Source: Serratia sp. M24T3 (GTDB lineage: Bacteria; Pseudomonadota; Gammaproteobacteria; Enterobacterales; Enterobacteriaceae). Taken from it: a stretch of 64,000 nucleotides of DNA. The stretch spans positions 1 to 64,000 of the forward strand of contig NZ_AJHJ01000003.1 in the NCBI RefSeq assembly GCF_000257645.1, written 5' to 3'. Both the position numbers and the translations under genes were made by a program. Positions 46,262 to 55,444 of this stretch are shown here, one piece after another. The notes below the pieces were generated by a model. That model was given only the letters and a program-made list of their open reading frames with translations. It ran no database searches and was not told the DNA's origin. The number at the start of each line of letters is the position of its first letter. The first letter of the stretch is position 1.

Positions 46262-47497
46262 CTATTCCCGCAGTTTATCCCGTAAGTCCTTCACGTCCCC
46301 GCTGCTAACCGCCGACGCCGAGTTGCCCCAGCTGTTGCGAATATAGGTCAGCACGTTGGCTACGTCGGCATCACTCATGTTGCCACCAAACGACGGCATG
46401 CCCGGTGCCGTTGGGGCTGCATCGGTATCAACCGGTCGGCTGCCCGCCAGCACTACGTGAATCAGCGAGGTCGCATTGCTGCTAACGATTAACGGTGAAT
46501 CAGCCAGTCGAGGGAACAGGCCTTCCTGACCTTTGCCATCAGGGGTATGGCAGCCGGAACAACGGTCGGCATAAATGGCTTTGCCAGCTATCATACTGCT
46601 GTCATTGGCTTTTATTGGTTCCGGTGGCTGACTGCCACTGTCGTGCCCGCTGTCCTTCAGGTAAACCGCCACCGCTTTCAAATCCGCGTCAGTCCAGTGA
46701 TTCGACGAGTTTTTAACTTCTTCAGCCATTGGGCCAGAGGCCATATCGTAGCGGTTTATCCCATTTTTTAAGTACGCGGTGATGTCTTCTACCGTCCATT
46801 TGCCAATGCCGGTGTGATTGTTGACGGTGATATCTGGCGCCATCCAGCCTTCAACTACGCCGCCTTGCAGATACTGACTGTTTTTATCACCACCTAACAG
46901 GTTCTTCGGCGTATGGCAGGTGCCGCAGTGCCCTAATCCGGCAACAATATAAGCGCCGCGATTCCAGTCGGCAGACTTTTTCAGGTCAGGAATAAACGCG
47001 CCCTGTTCGAAATTCATCCAGTTCCAGACGATCAGACTGGTGCGAATATTAAACGGGAAGGGGAGTTGGTTAGATATCACGGTGTTATGCACCGGCTGTA
47101 GCGTCTGCAAATATTCCCAAATTGCCCGATTATCCTCGCGGGTGACTTTGGTATAGGCAGTAAACGGCATCGCGCCATAAAGACGAACGCCGTCGTGGCC
47201 GATGCCATGAGACATCGCGCGCTGGAAATCGTCAAAGGTCCACTTGCCGATGCCGGTATCAGGGTCCGGGGTAATGTTAGCCCCCATCAGTAAACCAAAC
47301 GGGGTCTGGAGTGCTACACCACCGGCATAAGGTTTACTGCCTTGAACGCCCGAGGTATGGCAGGCGGCGCAGTCGCCTAACGTGGCCAGATAACGGCCAC
47401 GCTCAACCTGTGAGTAATCGCCGTTACCCCCCGCGTGCGCCAGGGCACTGATGCCCAGCGCCAATAATCCTAGTGAAAAAGATGCCAGTTTTTTCAT
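46262..47497 (-). CDS. Tri-heme cytochrome c subunit of a membrane-bound sugar-acid dehydrogenase
   Basis: 411 residues with a Sec signal (1-22, ALAHA) and three heme c motifs: CAACH (43-47), CGTCH (191-195) and CSGCH (313-317). This is the electron-transfer subunit of gluconate 2-dehydrogenase / FAD-dependent sugar, alcohol or fructose dehydrogenase complexes, passing electrons to ubiquinone at the periplasmic face. A C-terminal amphipathic stretch (VANVLTYIRNSWG to the end) may anchor it. The start overlaps the GMC stop by four bases. Confidence 0.9.
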   Translation of the reverse strand: MKKLASFSLGLLALGISALAHAGGNGDYSQVERGRYLATLGDCAACHTSGVQGSKPYAGGVALQTPFGLLMGANITPDPDTGIGKWTFDDFQRAMSHGIGHDGVRLYGAMPFTAYTKVTREDNRAIWEYLQTLQPVHNTVISNQLPFPFNIRTSLIVWNWMNFEQGAFIPDLKKSADWNRGAYIVAGLGHCGTCHTPKNLLGGDKNSQYLQGGVVEGWMAPDITVNNHTGIGKWTVEDITAYLKNGINRYDMASGPMAEEVKNSSNHWTDADLKAVAVYLKDSGHDSGSQPPEPIKANDSSMIAGKAIYADRCSGCHTPDGKGQEGLFPRLADSPLIVSSNATSLIHVVLAGSRPVDTDAAPTAPGMPSFGGNMSDADVANVLTYIRNSWGNSASAVSSGDVKDLRDKLRE

Positions 47498-49257
47498 ACA
47501 ATCATCTCCCCAGGATTTTTAAGATAACGATCGCGGATCGCTTCGGCAGCCTTGAATGCCAAGGCACCCACGGTACCGGTTGGGTTGTATCCCGGGTTCT
47601 GCGGGAAGGCAGAAGCCCCCACCACAAACAGGTTTGGCACATCCCAGACTTGCAGATATTTATTCACCGAGCTGGTAGACGGGTCGGCACCCATCACAAA
47701 TCCGCCGCAAACGTGCGAGGACTGATAAGGGGTTCCGTTCCAATGGCCCTTGGTCGGGCTTTCAACGTACTGGCGCGGATTCATTGCCTTGGCGATTTCG
47801 CCGACTTTGCTGGTACAGTACTGGGCCATTTTCAGGTCATTTTGCGGAAAGTCGAAGGTGACGCGCAGCAGTGGCCGGCCCAGTGGATCTTTATAGGTCG
47901 GATCCAGCGACAGATAGTTGGTGCGGATGGTGTAACTGCTGGCTTCACAGCCGATCGACATGCTGCTGAGGTAGTTCTTGACCGTGGTTTGCTTCCATTC
48001 TTTACCCCATTTTGGCGTTCCAGGCGGCACCGGGCGATAGCCAATCGGAGCTGCGCCGATAGGCGTTACTCGAATGCTGCCGCCGCCGAAGAAGCCAAGC
48101 CCGCTGTGGTCAAAGTTATCGTTGTTAAATTCGTCGATACCCATGCCCACCGCACCCGCGCCGATAAACGGGTTGAAGTTTTTGTCGTCGAAGAAAAGCT
48201 GCACGCCGTTCGCCGTCTGATAAGCATAGTTACGGCCGGTGGTGCCGCTGTTGCTTACTGGATCATAAGGTTTGCCGATGCCGGAAAGCAGCATCAGGCG
48301 AACGTTCTCGAAAGTGTAGGCGCTAACGACTACCAGGTCAGCAGGCTGTTCCCACTCGTCGCCGGAGGAGTCGATATAAATCACCCCGGTGGCTTTTTTA
48401 CCGCTGGCATCCATCACGACTTTCATCACTTCACAGCTGGTGCGCGCTTCAAAATTATCCTTGCGGATCAATGCAGGAAGTACAGTAGTGATTGCGCTGG
48501 CCTTGGAATAGTTGGCGCAGCCGTAGTTGGTACAAAAGCCGCAGAAAGTGCAGGGGCCCATTTTGATGCCCAACGGGTTGGTGTAAGGCTCAGAAATGAG
48601 CGATGACGGCACAGGGAAAGCCTTGTAACCCATGTTGCGTGCGGCTTCGGCAAACAGAGTTGGCCCGTAAGGTTGATCCATAGGGCGTGTTGGATATTCA
48701 ATAGATCGCATGCCTTCAAACGGATTACCGCCTTCGTGATGTTCGCCGTTGACGTTCGAGGCTTTGCCCGACACGCCAGCCAACTGTTCAAACTTGGCGT
48801 AATGCGGTTCCATCTCGCTCCAGTCGGTGCCCCAGTCTTGCAGCACCAGCTCGGGTGGCATTTCCTTGGCGCCATACTTATCAAGCAGATAAGTACGTAA
48901 TTGAAACTCGTGGGGCTGGAAGCGGAAAGTAATACCTGCCCAATGGTTGCCAGCGCCGCCAGTACCGTTACCCGGATGGAACGAGCCCCATTCGCGCATC
49001 GGTAGCGCGGTTTGCGACGGATTATTACGGATAGTGATGGTGTTTTGCCGGTTGCGCAGCATCAGCTCTTCGCGGGTGTTGTAGCGCAGTTCGTCAGCCA
49101 CGGTAGCAATGTTAAAATCACGCGCGGTATCGCGCCATGGGCCGCGTTCAATAGCAACAACATCAAGCCCGGCATCGGCCAGTTCATGGGCAATAATCGA
49201 TCCAGCCCAGCCGAGACCAATCACGACTACGTCGGTCTTAGGGAGTTTTTTCGCCAT
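47494..49257 (-). CDS. FAD-dependent GMC-type dehydrogenase large subunit (gluconate 2-dehydrogenase-like)
   Basis: 587-residue flavoprotein. FAD-binding GLGWAGS at about 13-19 with AIERG at the ribose-binding strand end; GMC active-site His-Asn region near the C-terminus (QSSHVCGG, NPGYNPTGTVGALAFKAAE). A cysteine cluster CTFCGFCTNYGC matches the [3Fe-4S] site reported for related FAD glucose and fructose dehydrogenases. It has no signal peptide and should leave the cytoplasm with the Tat-exported small subunit. Substrate could be gluconate, 2-ketogluconate, sorbitol or fructose. Confidence 0.9.
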   Translation of the reverse strand: MAKKLPKTDVVVIGLGWAGSIIAHELADAGLDVVAIERGPWRDTARDFNIATVADELRYNTREELMLRNRQNTITIRNNPSQTALPMREWGSFHPGNGTGGAGNHWAGITFRFQPHEFQLRTYLLDKYGAKEMPPELVLQDWGTDWSEMEPHYAKFEQLAGVSGKASNVNGEHHEGGNPFEGMRSIEYPTRPMDQPYGPTLFAEAARNMGYKAFPVPSSLISEPYTNPLGIKMGPCTFCGFCTNYGCANYSKASAITTVLPALIRKDNFEARTSCEVMKVVMDASGKKATGVIYIDSSGDEWEQPADLVVVSAYTFENVRLMLLSGIGKPYDPVSNSGTTGRNYAYQTANGVQLFFDDKNFNPFIGAGAVGMGIDEFNNDNFDHSGLGFFGGGSIRVTPIGAAPIGYRPVPPGTPKWGKEWKQTTVKNYLSSMSIGCEASSYTIRTNYLSLDPTYKDPLGRPLLRVTFDFPQNDLKMAQYCTSKVGEIAKAMNPRQYVESPTKGHWNGTPYQSSHVCGGFVMGADPSTSSVNKYLQVWDVPNLFVVGASAFPQNPGYNPTGTVGALAFKAAEAIRDRYLKNPGEMIV

Positions 49258-49275
49258 TTTTCTAGTCCTTAACCC

Positions 49276-50046
49276 TTAGCTTTTGGAAATCTTCCATGCA
49301 TCGCCGCCGGAGATGCTGAGAGGTTCGAGATCGAGTTTCTGATTATGTTTGCCGATGTACTCGCGGTAGTCATAGCGCGCGCCAGGGAAACCCAGCATTT
49401 TCCACGACACCATGTTGCGATTACCGCCATAAATCGGGTCGGCAAAGAAACCTTCCATAGTGTTTTTCAGCACGATGGCGAAAAACATTTTGGAGTCGAT
49501 CTGATTCTTGAAGCTTGAGGAGTCAAGGGCAATCTTGCCGCTTTCCAGCCCTTTCAGGACATCGTCCTGCTGGTCGCCGGTAAGATCCTTGAAGGATTTT
49601 TTGAAGGTTGCCTGAGTGTATTCTTCCAGTGCGGCAAGGCCGATACGATAGCGCTGCTGAGGTACCAGTGGGGATTGATCGCCCTGTTCTGGCGTACCGG
49701 GCTGGAAGGGGCCTTGCATATATAGGCGATCAAACGTGCCGTAAAATCCGGCCAGCTGATGGTCGATAAACACTGCACAGCCTGCGTCTTTGCCACCGAC
49801 GCTGAGATTGTCGGCGGGCACCAGACGATCGACGATGGCTTCAACCGCTGCGGCCTCTGCATCGGTAAAGAAGACCCAACCATCAGTTTCAATTTTTGGC
49901 GGTGGGCTGCTGTCGAAAGGACTCCAGACTGGCGTACCTTTAAGGCTGACGGCATTTGCCGCCTTGGCCGCGCCGAGAACGGCGGAAGCAGCGGTAAACG
50001 ACAGAATTTGCCGACGCGAAATGCCCGGCAAGGTCTTCTTGCTCAT
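49276..50046 (-). CDS. Dehydrogenase small (gamma) subunit with Tat signal
   Basis: 256 residues, gluconate 2-dehydrogenase subunit 3 family. Twin-arginine signal ISRRQILSFTAASAVLG (about 9-25) with AANA cleavage site near 33. The mature part has the family's VEAIVDRLVPADNLS and DQLAGFYG-like HQLAGFYG segments. It chaperones and carries the FAD subunit across the membrane. First gene of the three-gene operon (gamma, GMC, cytochrome); GGGGA precedes ATG 50046. Confidence 0.9.
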   Translation of the reverse strand: MSKKTLPGISRRQILSFTAASAVLGAAKAANAVSLKGTPVWSPFDSSPPPKIETDGWVFFTDAEAAAVEAIVDRLVPADNLSVGGKDAGCAVFIDHQLAGFYGTFDRLYMQGPFQPGTPEQGDQSPLVPQQRYRIGLAALEEYTQATFKKSFKDLTGDQQDDVLKGLESGKIALDSSSFKNQIDSKMFFAIVLKNTMEGFFADPIYGGNRNMVSWKMLGFPGARYDYREYIGKHNQKLDLEPLSISGGDAWKISKS

Positions 50047-50558
50047 AAAGTTCCCCTGTTAATTATAAATAAGGCAATCGCCTCTTTTTAATACGTTGAA
50101 CTTGAAAGGGAGTGATGCTTTCAACGAAATTCTGGAAACGTTAAGACAGAAAAATGACGCCCTGAACGATCAACGTGTTCAGTCGGGTGGTGACATTTTT
50201 CAAGAGTGCATAGCAAGAATAGGATATTAAGTTATGTAAATGAAATGTGTATTTTTGTTGTTTAGGTGTAAATCTCATTTTGTGGATGTAATTTTTGGAG
50301 ATTTTTTATGGATTTATAGGCAATGCGCTTAGCCATCAACTCGCCTTCAAAGGCTTATTAATTAGAAGGTTATAGCTTGTTTTTTAGTCATTTAAACCAT
50401 GGGTTTTGCAAGGGAATTAAGCGACTGTTTCTGCAATGAAAAAATCACACGAATTGCAACAACTCTCAGAGCTTTGAGCGTAATTTGCCGAGGTTTACAA
50501 AATCCTTACCCTTGTAATTCTGACCTCGTTCGGTAAGATCTCATTTTGATGGCCAAAT
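50047..50558. other. 512-base divergent intergenic region
   Basis: AT-rich, between the dehydrogenase operon (minus) and the YchO-like gene (plus). It must hold both promoters, but I see no convincing operator, hairpin or small gene. Confidence 0.5.
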
Positions 50559-52088
50559 ATGTGGATTATGACCGACGTCACAAAAAATTTTTACAGTTTT
50601 GTTAAGAGCCCTCTGTGCCCTCTGAAGTTAGCAGTCGGCATTGTGATTTCTTGTGCCCTGATCCCGCTTGACGCGCAGGCGTTGATCACTGATTCCGCCT
50701 TGCTGCTAAACCCTGGCACTGATTATTCCGCTCCGGCTTCAACCTATAATTCGATTTTTAACCAGCCGGTCAGTAATCCCAATGCCTTGCCCGATCTCGG
50801 CAGTTCACTGAATAAAAATCCAGCGGCGAAGAGCCAGGCGTTTGAGACCAAGGTTGCCACTACCCTTAAACAGTTTGGCGAAGACAGCACGGCCAGCGGC
50901 AGTGATGACCCTTTAAGAGAGCAGGCGGAAACGCTGGCACTGGAGCAGGCTGCGCGTCTGGTCAAACAGGAAACCACCAGTCTGCTTTCTCCGCTGGGGA
51001 CGACAACTATTAATTTCGACGTCAGCGGCGGTAACTTGAGCGGGAGTTCGGCAACCTTGCTGAGCCCGTTGTATGCCAGCAAATCGCTGCTGACTTACAG
51101 CCAGGTGGGGATCCAGCATCAGAGTGGAGCCGATGTCGGCAATTTTGGTCTCGGCCAGCGTTGGTCAACCGGAGCCTGGATGCTTGGATACAATGCTTTT
51201 ATCGATGATGATTTTGTCAGCGATCTGAAACGCGGTAGCGTTGGTGCCGAAGCATGGACCGATTACCTGCATTTATCGGCTAACTATTACCAACCGCTGT
51301 CTGGCTATAATGCCGAGTCGCAGGGTTCTGCAACGATGCGCCGCATGGCCTCGGGATATGACATCCGCACCAAGGCTTATCTGCCGTTTTATCGCCAGAT
51401 TGGTGCCACCCTCAGTTATGAACAGTATCGTGGCGATCGGGTTGACCTGTTTGGCGACGGCAATTATCAGAGCAACCCTTCGGCGCTGTCACTGGGTGTT
51501 AACTACACGCCGGTGCCGCTGTTTACCGTGAGCGCCGAGCGGCAACAGGGTCAAAGTGGCGATAATCAGGATCTGGTGCAGTTATCCCTGACCTACAAAC
51601 TTGGCGTGCCGCTAAACCAGCAGCTTTCGCCAAATTATGTCGCCGAAGCCCATTCACTGCGCGGCAGCCGTTTTGATGCCGTCGATCGTAACAATATTCC
51701 TGTCATGGAGTTCCGCCAACGCAAAACGCTGTCCGTTTATCTGGCGACACCGCCCTGGACATTGCAAGGCGGGGAAAGCCTGCCGTTGAAGCTCGAAATC
51801 CACGCGGTCAACAAAATACAGGCGCTAAGCTGGCAGGGTGATACTCAGGCTCTCAGCCTGACTTCAGCAAAATCCAACAGCGATGCCGACGGTTGGACTG
51901 TGATTGTGCCGAAATGGGACGACAGCCCCGGCGCAAGCAATAGTTATCGCCTCTCGGTGACGGCAGTGGACAGCAAACAGCAGAACGTGACTTCAAACTG
52001 GATCACTCTCAACGTTTCGCCGCCGTTGAGTGCCTATCCGCAGCAGGACGATCTGAGTTTCAGCTCTTCGTCCAGCTCCGGCCATTAA
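50559..52088 (+). CDS. Inverse autotransporter / intimin-invasin-like barrel (YchO-like)
   Basis: 509 residues. Signal peptide about 20-45 (VGIVISCALIPLDAQA). A disordered/helical plug region (about 50-150) leads into the intimin-type beta barrel: LLSPLYASKSLLTYSQVGIQ, FGLGQRW, GYNAFIDDDF, GAEAWTDYLHLSANYY and SYEQYRGDRVDLFG, ending VQLSLTYKLGVPL. One Ig-like passenger domain (about 395-485) and a serine-rich tail (SFSSSSSSGH). Like E. coli YchO it has a very short passenger, so an adhesin role is possible but a barrel-related housekeeping role is as likely. ATG 50559 or 50568; followed by a terminator. Confidence 0.88.
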   Translation: MWIMTDVTKNFYSFVKSPLCPLKLAVGIVISCALIPLDAQALITDSALLLNPGTDYSAPASTYNSIFNQPVSNPNALPDLGSSLNKNPAAKSQAFETKVATTLKQFGEDSTASGSDDPLREQAETLALEQAARLVKQETTSLLSPLGTTTINFDVSGGNLSGSSATLLSPLYASKSLLTYSQVGIQHQSGADVGNFGLGQRWSTGAWMLGYNAFIDDDFVSDLKRGSVGAEAWTDYLHLSANYYQPLSGYNAESQGSATMRRMASGYDIRTKAYLPFYRQIGATLSYEQYRGDRVDLFGDGNYQSNPSALSLGVNYTPVPLFTVSAERQQGQSGDNQDLVQLSLTYKLGVPLNQQLSPNYVAEAHSLRGSRFDAVDRNNIPVMEFRQRKTLSVYLATPPWTLQGGESLPLKLEIHAVNKIQALSWQGDTQALSLTSAKSNSDADGWTVIVPKWDDSPGASNSYRLSVTAVDSKQQNVTSNWITLNVSPPLSAYPQQDDLSFSSSSSSGH

Positions 52089-52102
52089 TCTGCTCTTTCC
52101 TT

Positions 52103-52134
52103 TAATCAGCCTGTGCAGCTAATCAGCCTGTGCA
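52103..52134. repeat. Tandem repeat of TAATCAGCCTGTGCA (two copies, period 17)
   Basis: Two perfect 15-base copies after the YchO-like stop. The second supplies the left arm of the terminator; the first could substitute for it. Confidence 0.8.
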
Positions 52135-52175
52135 ACATCATTTCGCCAGACTGTTAACCCGGCGCAGGCTTTTTT
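52125..52175 (+). terminator. Rho-independent terminator after the YchO-like gene
   Basis: AGCCTGTGC (52125-52133) pairs with GCGCAGGCT (52162-52170, one G-T pair) and a run of T follows. The loop is long (28 bases). Confidence 0.7.
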
Positions 52176-52224
52176 AGATTTCCTCTTCCATAATGAGTGT
52201 AGGGTTTTCCACATCTGGAGCGTT

Positions 52225-53313
52225 ATGTTCACTCATCGACTGGTTTTTCCGGGCAGCGTGCTGCGCGGGCGTGGAGCAATCAAACACCTTGGCGCGATGT
52301 GCGGCCGTTTAGGGCAACGCGCGCTATTGGTCGGTGGTGAGCGGGGGATTGCCAGCGTGGAGGCAAAAGTCGCCGACCAGTTAGACCAGCAAATGGTCAG
52401 TTATCTCGGACATGAAAAACTGGCAGGCCAATGCTGCGAGCAGGAAATCAAACGTCTGGCCGATCGTCTTAAAATGCAGGGTGTTGAAGTTGTGATTGCC
52501 ACCGGCGGCGGCCGTGCTTTAGATACCGCCAAGGCCGCAGGCGTGTTGTGTAATATTCCGGTTGTGACATTGCCAAGCATTGCCGGGACCTGCTCGGCGG
52601 TCACACCGCTGGCGTTTCGTTATCATCAAAACGGCCAGTTTCGCGATATGTTTCCTCTGGCCTGTGGGCCTGCTGCAGTAGTAATCGATGCAGATTTACT
52701 GGCCACCGCGCCACTACACTGGTTGTCTGCAGGCATGGGCGATACGCTGGCAAAATGGTATGAATATCGCGCCATCAGCGATTTAAATCTGTTGTCAGGT
52801 CTCGCCGGTGTCGCACGCACCAACAGCGAACTCTGCTTTAGGCTGATCCAGCATTATGCTGCTGACGCCTGCGAAGCAGTCCGCGCCGGGCAGGCCAACC
52901 TGGCGCTGGAGCAGGTACTGGATGCCATTTTCCTTTACGCCGGACTGACTTCCATCATGAGCAATGGTGCGCACACTGGCGCGGCTCATGCCCTTTACGA
53001 TGGTTTTACCGCCTGTGCAAAAACTCGGCCGGTTGCTCACGGATTGCTGGTGGGGTTTGGCAATCTTTGCCTGCTGGCTTTGGAAAATCGTCCTGATTCA
53101 GAGCTGCTTGCCGCCATTGAACTTGCGCGCGCCTGCGCCATACCGGTGGACCTCAAGGCGATTGCCAGCGGTCTGGATGAAGCCGATTTACAGCTGATCG
53201 TCGAGCAAAGCCTCAAGACGCCCGACATGGCCAATATGCCAATGGAAGTCACGAATCAGCAAATGCATGAGGCGATTGCGCGAGTCGAGCGCTTGAGTCT
53301 GGTCAAAGCTTAA
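52225..53313 (+). CDS. Iron-containing/glycerol-dehydrogenase-type oxidoreductase (HcxA/YbdH-like)
   Basis: 362 residues. Dinucleotide-binding TGGGRALDTAKA (about 93-104), metal/active-site region TLPSIAGTCSAVTPLAF and GMGDTLAKWYEYRAI, and metal histidines in GAAHALYDG and VAHGLLVGF. The same length and motif order as E. coli HcxA (YbdH), which reduces 2-oxo acids. Activity on hydroxycarboxylates or glycerol-like alcohols is possible. ATG 52225 with GGAG upstream. Single gene between the barrel gene and the convergent MFS gene. Confidence 0.85.
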   Translation: MFTHRLVFPGSVLRGRGAIKHLGAMCGRLGQRALLVGGERGIASVEAKVADQLDQQMVSYLGHEKLAGQCCEQEIKRLADRLKMQGVEVVIATGGGRALDTAKAAGVLCNIPVVTLPSIAGTCSAVTPLAFRYHQNGQFRDMFPLACGPAAVVIDADLLATAPLHWLSAGMGDTLAKWYEYRAISDLNLLSGLAGVARTNSELCFRLIQHYAADACEAVRAGQANLALEQVLDAIFLYAGLTSIMSNGAHTGAAHALYDGFTACAKTRPVAHGLLVGFGNLCLLALENRPDSELLAAIELARACAIPVDLKAIASGLDEADLQLIVEQSLKTPDMANMPMEVTNQQMHEAIARVERLSLVKA

Positions 53314-53442
53314 ACAGACATTTTAAAGTTATCGCGGCACCGCTTTTTAATGGATTGATCATATAATCATCAGCTTGATCAAACATGATATTCAGCAAAA
53401 AGGAGCTGGGCATTGCAGCTTCACTCCTTCCTCAATCATTAT

Positions 53443-54738
53443 CTAAAAATCTTCCTGCCTGTGCGCATTTCCCCGCAGGGTCATCAGCGCAAATAAACTC
53501 ACCACACAGGTCGCAACCACATAATAAGCCGGAATATCCAGATTGCCGGTTTCCTTGATAAGGCCGGTGATAATCAGTCCGGCACAGCCAGAGAAAACGG
53601 CGTTGGAAAGTGAATAGGAAAGCCCCAGGCCGGTATAGCGCGTGTGGGTCGGGAACATCTCGGCCAGCATCGCAGGGCCAGGTCCGGCAACGACACCGAT
53701 AGCAGCACCGGCAATCAGCACGGCAATTCCCTTGGCCATCAGGCTGCTTTGTGTGTCCTGCAGCAGGTGCAGTAAAGGGAAGGTCAGGATGATAATGACC
53801 AGCATTGCGGCGACCATCACGGCTTTACGACCTATTTTGTCACTGAGTTTACCCGCCGGAAGGATAGCCAGCGCAAACCCGACATTCGCCAGCACGGTAG
53901 CCACTAGCGCCTGCAGGAAAGTCGCGTGCAACGAGGTCTGCAGATACGAGGGCATGACCACCAAAAAAGTATAACCACCGGCTGACCAGCCCATCATGCG
54001 GCCAATCCCCAATGCAATTGCCTTGATAGTCTGCCCCGGAGAGGCTTTTAGCGGCTTTGATTCAATGCTTTTAGCCTGTTTAAACGCCGGAGTTTCGTCG
54101 AGCTGCAAACGCAGCCACAGCGCCACCAGCCCCATCGGCAATGCCAGCAAGAACGGAATACGCCAGCCCCACTGAGTTAACTGTGTCGCAGTGAGAAAAT
54201 GTGCCAGCAATGCAACCAGACCTACGCCAGTCAGCAGCCCTAAAGAAACGGTGAAAGACTGCCAGGCACCATAAATTCCGCGTTTACCCTTGGGGGCGAA
54301 TTCGGTCATCAGTGACACCGCACCGCCGAACTCGCCTCCGGCAAACAGCCCTTGCAGCATACGCATCAGGGTTAACAACAGCGGAGCGGCGACGCCGATC
54401 GCCGCGTAGGTCGGCAGCAGGCCGATAATTGCCGTGGCAACGGTCATCAGCAGCACGACAGCAATCAGCGTCGGCTTGCGGCCAATCTTGTCGCCGATTC
54501 GGCCAAAGATGATGGCACCAATCGGGCGGCAAAAGAATGCCAGCGCAAAAGAGGCGTAAGTCAGAATCAGGCCGGTTAGCCCGCTTTGCCCATCGAGAGT
54601 AAAGAAGTTACCGGCAATCACTGTCGCGAGATAGCCGTAAACGCCAAATTCATACCATTCAATAAAATTGCCGACGGAGCCTGCGACCAGCGCACGCCGC
54701 GATTGTCCTGCCGTAACGGTTAGCATCATCATTTCCAT
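53443..54738 (-). CDS. MFS transporter, metabolite:H+ symporter (MHS) family
   Basis: 431 residues with 12 predicted helices. MHS family marks: SVGNFIEWYEFGVYGYLA at the first helix, the loop 2-3 motif GRIGDKIGRKPTL, EFGGAVSLMTEFAPKGKRGIYGAWQ and a second copy LSDKIGRKAVM. Relatives carry shikimate (ShiA), proline/betaine (ProP), citrate or dicarboxylates; the substrate cannot be read here. The exact start among four near-N-terminal ATGs (54738-54726) is unsure. An imperfect hairpin (AAGGAG/CTCCTT) lies after its stop. Confidence 0.9.
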   Translation of the reverse strand: MEMMMLTVTAGQSRRALVAGSVGNFIEWYEFGVYGYLATVIAGNFFTLDGQSGLTGLILTYASFALAFFCRPIGAIIFGRIGDKIGRKPTLIAVVLLMTVATAIIGLLPTYAAIGVAAPLLLTLMRMLQGLFAGGEFGGAVSLMTEFAPKGKRGIYGAWQSFTVSLGLLTGVGLVALLAHFLTATQLTQWGWRIPFLLALPMGLVALWLRLQLDETPAFKQAKSIESKPLKASPGQTIKAIALGIGRMMGWSAGGYTFLVVMPSYLQTSLHATFLQALVATVLANVGFALAILPAGKLSDKIGRKAVMVAAMLVIIILTFPLLHLLQDTQSSLMAKGIAVLIAGAAIGVVAGPGPAMLAEMFPTHTRYTGLGLSYSLSNAVFSGCAGLIITGLIKETGNLDIPAYYVVATCVVSLFALMTLRGNAHRQEDF

Positions 54739-54826
54739 TTTATTATTAATACACTTGCGTAAGTGATTAATTTTTAAGCCGATAGGGAAATAATGTCAAT
54801 GAAATTCATTGTATTGACAGAGACGT

Positions 54827-54967
54827 GTGCGGATTTGGCGAAATACAAATGATGAGGAGACAAAGCGAGAGTTGCGCGAATGCGAGCAATGGTGGCGGGA
54901 GGTGAGTCGCCGATCCCTGGCGTACCGAATCACCGCTAATTATCTAGAGGGTATGAATATCGATACC
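54827..54967 (+). pseudogene. Possible remnant of an Rpn-type (PD-D/ExK) transposase C-terminus
   Basis: This open stretch reads as a charged helix (NTNDEETKRELRECEQWW) then ANYLEGMNIDTVANIAFL, similar in pattern to the 'IAxxLLxxGxxxxxIAxxTGL' tail of Rpn/YhgA-like proteins. It has no upstream catalytic part and runs into the antisense of the next gene. Very tentative. Confidence 0.2.
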
Positions 54968-55318
54968 GTCGCCAATATTGCTTTTCTGATAGTAAGCGCG
55001 TGGCACTTCTACCTGATACTGTTGATCACCGTAGGCAACTTCAAGAATGTATTTTTCATTCTCGTAAGACTCGATGGGAATAAATCCGAAGAAACCCTCT
55101 GCCACGCTGATAGTGCGCGATGACGGCACCGCGTAGCGATGAACAATCTTGGCTCGAAGCGGCTCTTGCTTGCCAAGAATGTGGTTCCAGACCTGATTCA
55201 CCGGCTGCGACAGGGTGTTTAAAACCCCGGTAGCCAATGAGTTAAGGTCGTTCAGATTGGTTTTCAGCGCTGAGGATGAATACCAGGCAGTTCGATCGTC
55301 GGGCTGTTGTTTAGACAT
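54944..55318 (-). CDS. Unrecognised small protein
   Basis: 124 residues from ATG 55318 (a second ATG lies two codons upstream). I do not recognise the family. It has a polar, helical first half (SSSALKTNLNDLNSLATGVLNTLSQPVNQVW) and a beta-rich second half (KIVHRYAVPSS, ISVAEGFFGFIPIESYENEKYILEVAYGDQQYQVEVPRAYY). No signal peptide or membrane helix. It stands alone between the MFS transporter and the FhuF-like gene. The coherent composition and even codon use argue for a real gene. Confidence 0.6.
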   Translation of the reverse strand: MSKQQPDDRTAWYSSSALKTNLNDLNSLATGVLNTLSQPVNQVWNHILGKQEPLRAKIVHRYAVPSSRTISVAEGFFGFIPIESYENEKYILEVAYGDQQYQVEVPRAYYQKSNIGDGIDIHTL

Positions 55319-55444
55319 ATTCATTATCCCCTAGCTGTTTATATAACCTAATTACTATATTTTTCTGCCGCTAAGATCCAATCATTTTTTCAACTAAGTT
55401 AAGCCAAACAGTAAAAAAGTGTCGATAAATTGTGTGCCAATAGT

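Noticed and set aside
47473-48606. 377-codon open frame on the plus strand
   Set aside because: Exactly antisense to the GMC dehydrogenase, low-complexity arginine/histidine-rich product, no family features.
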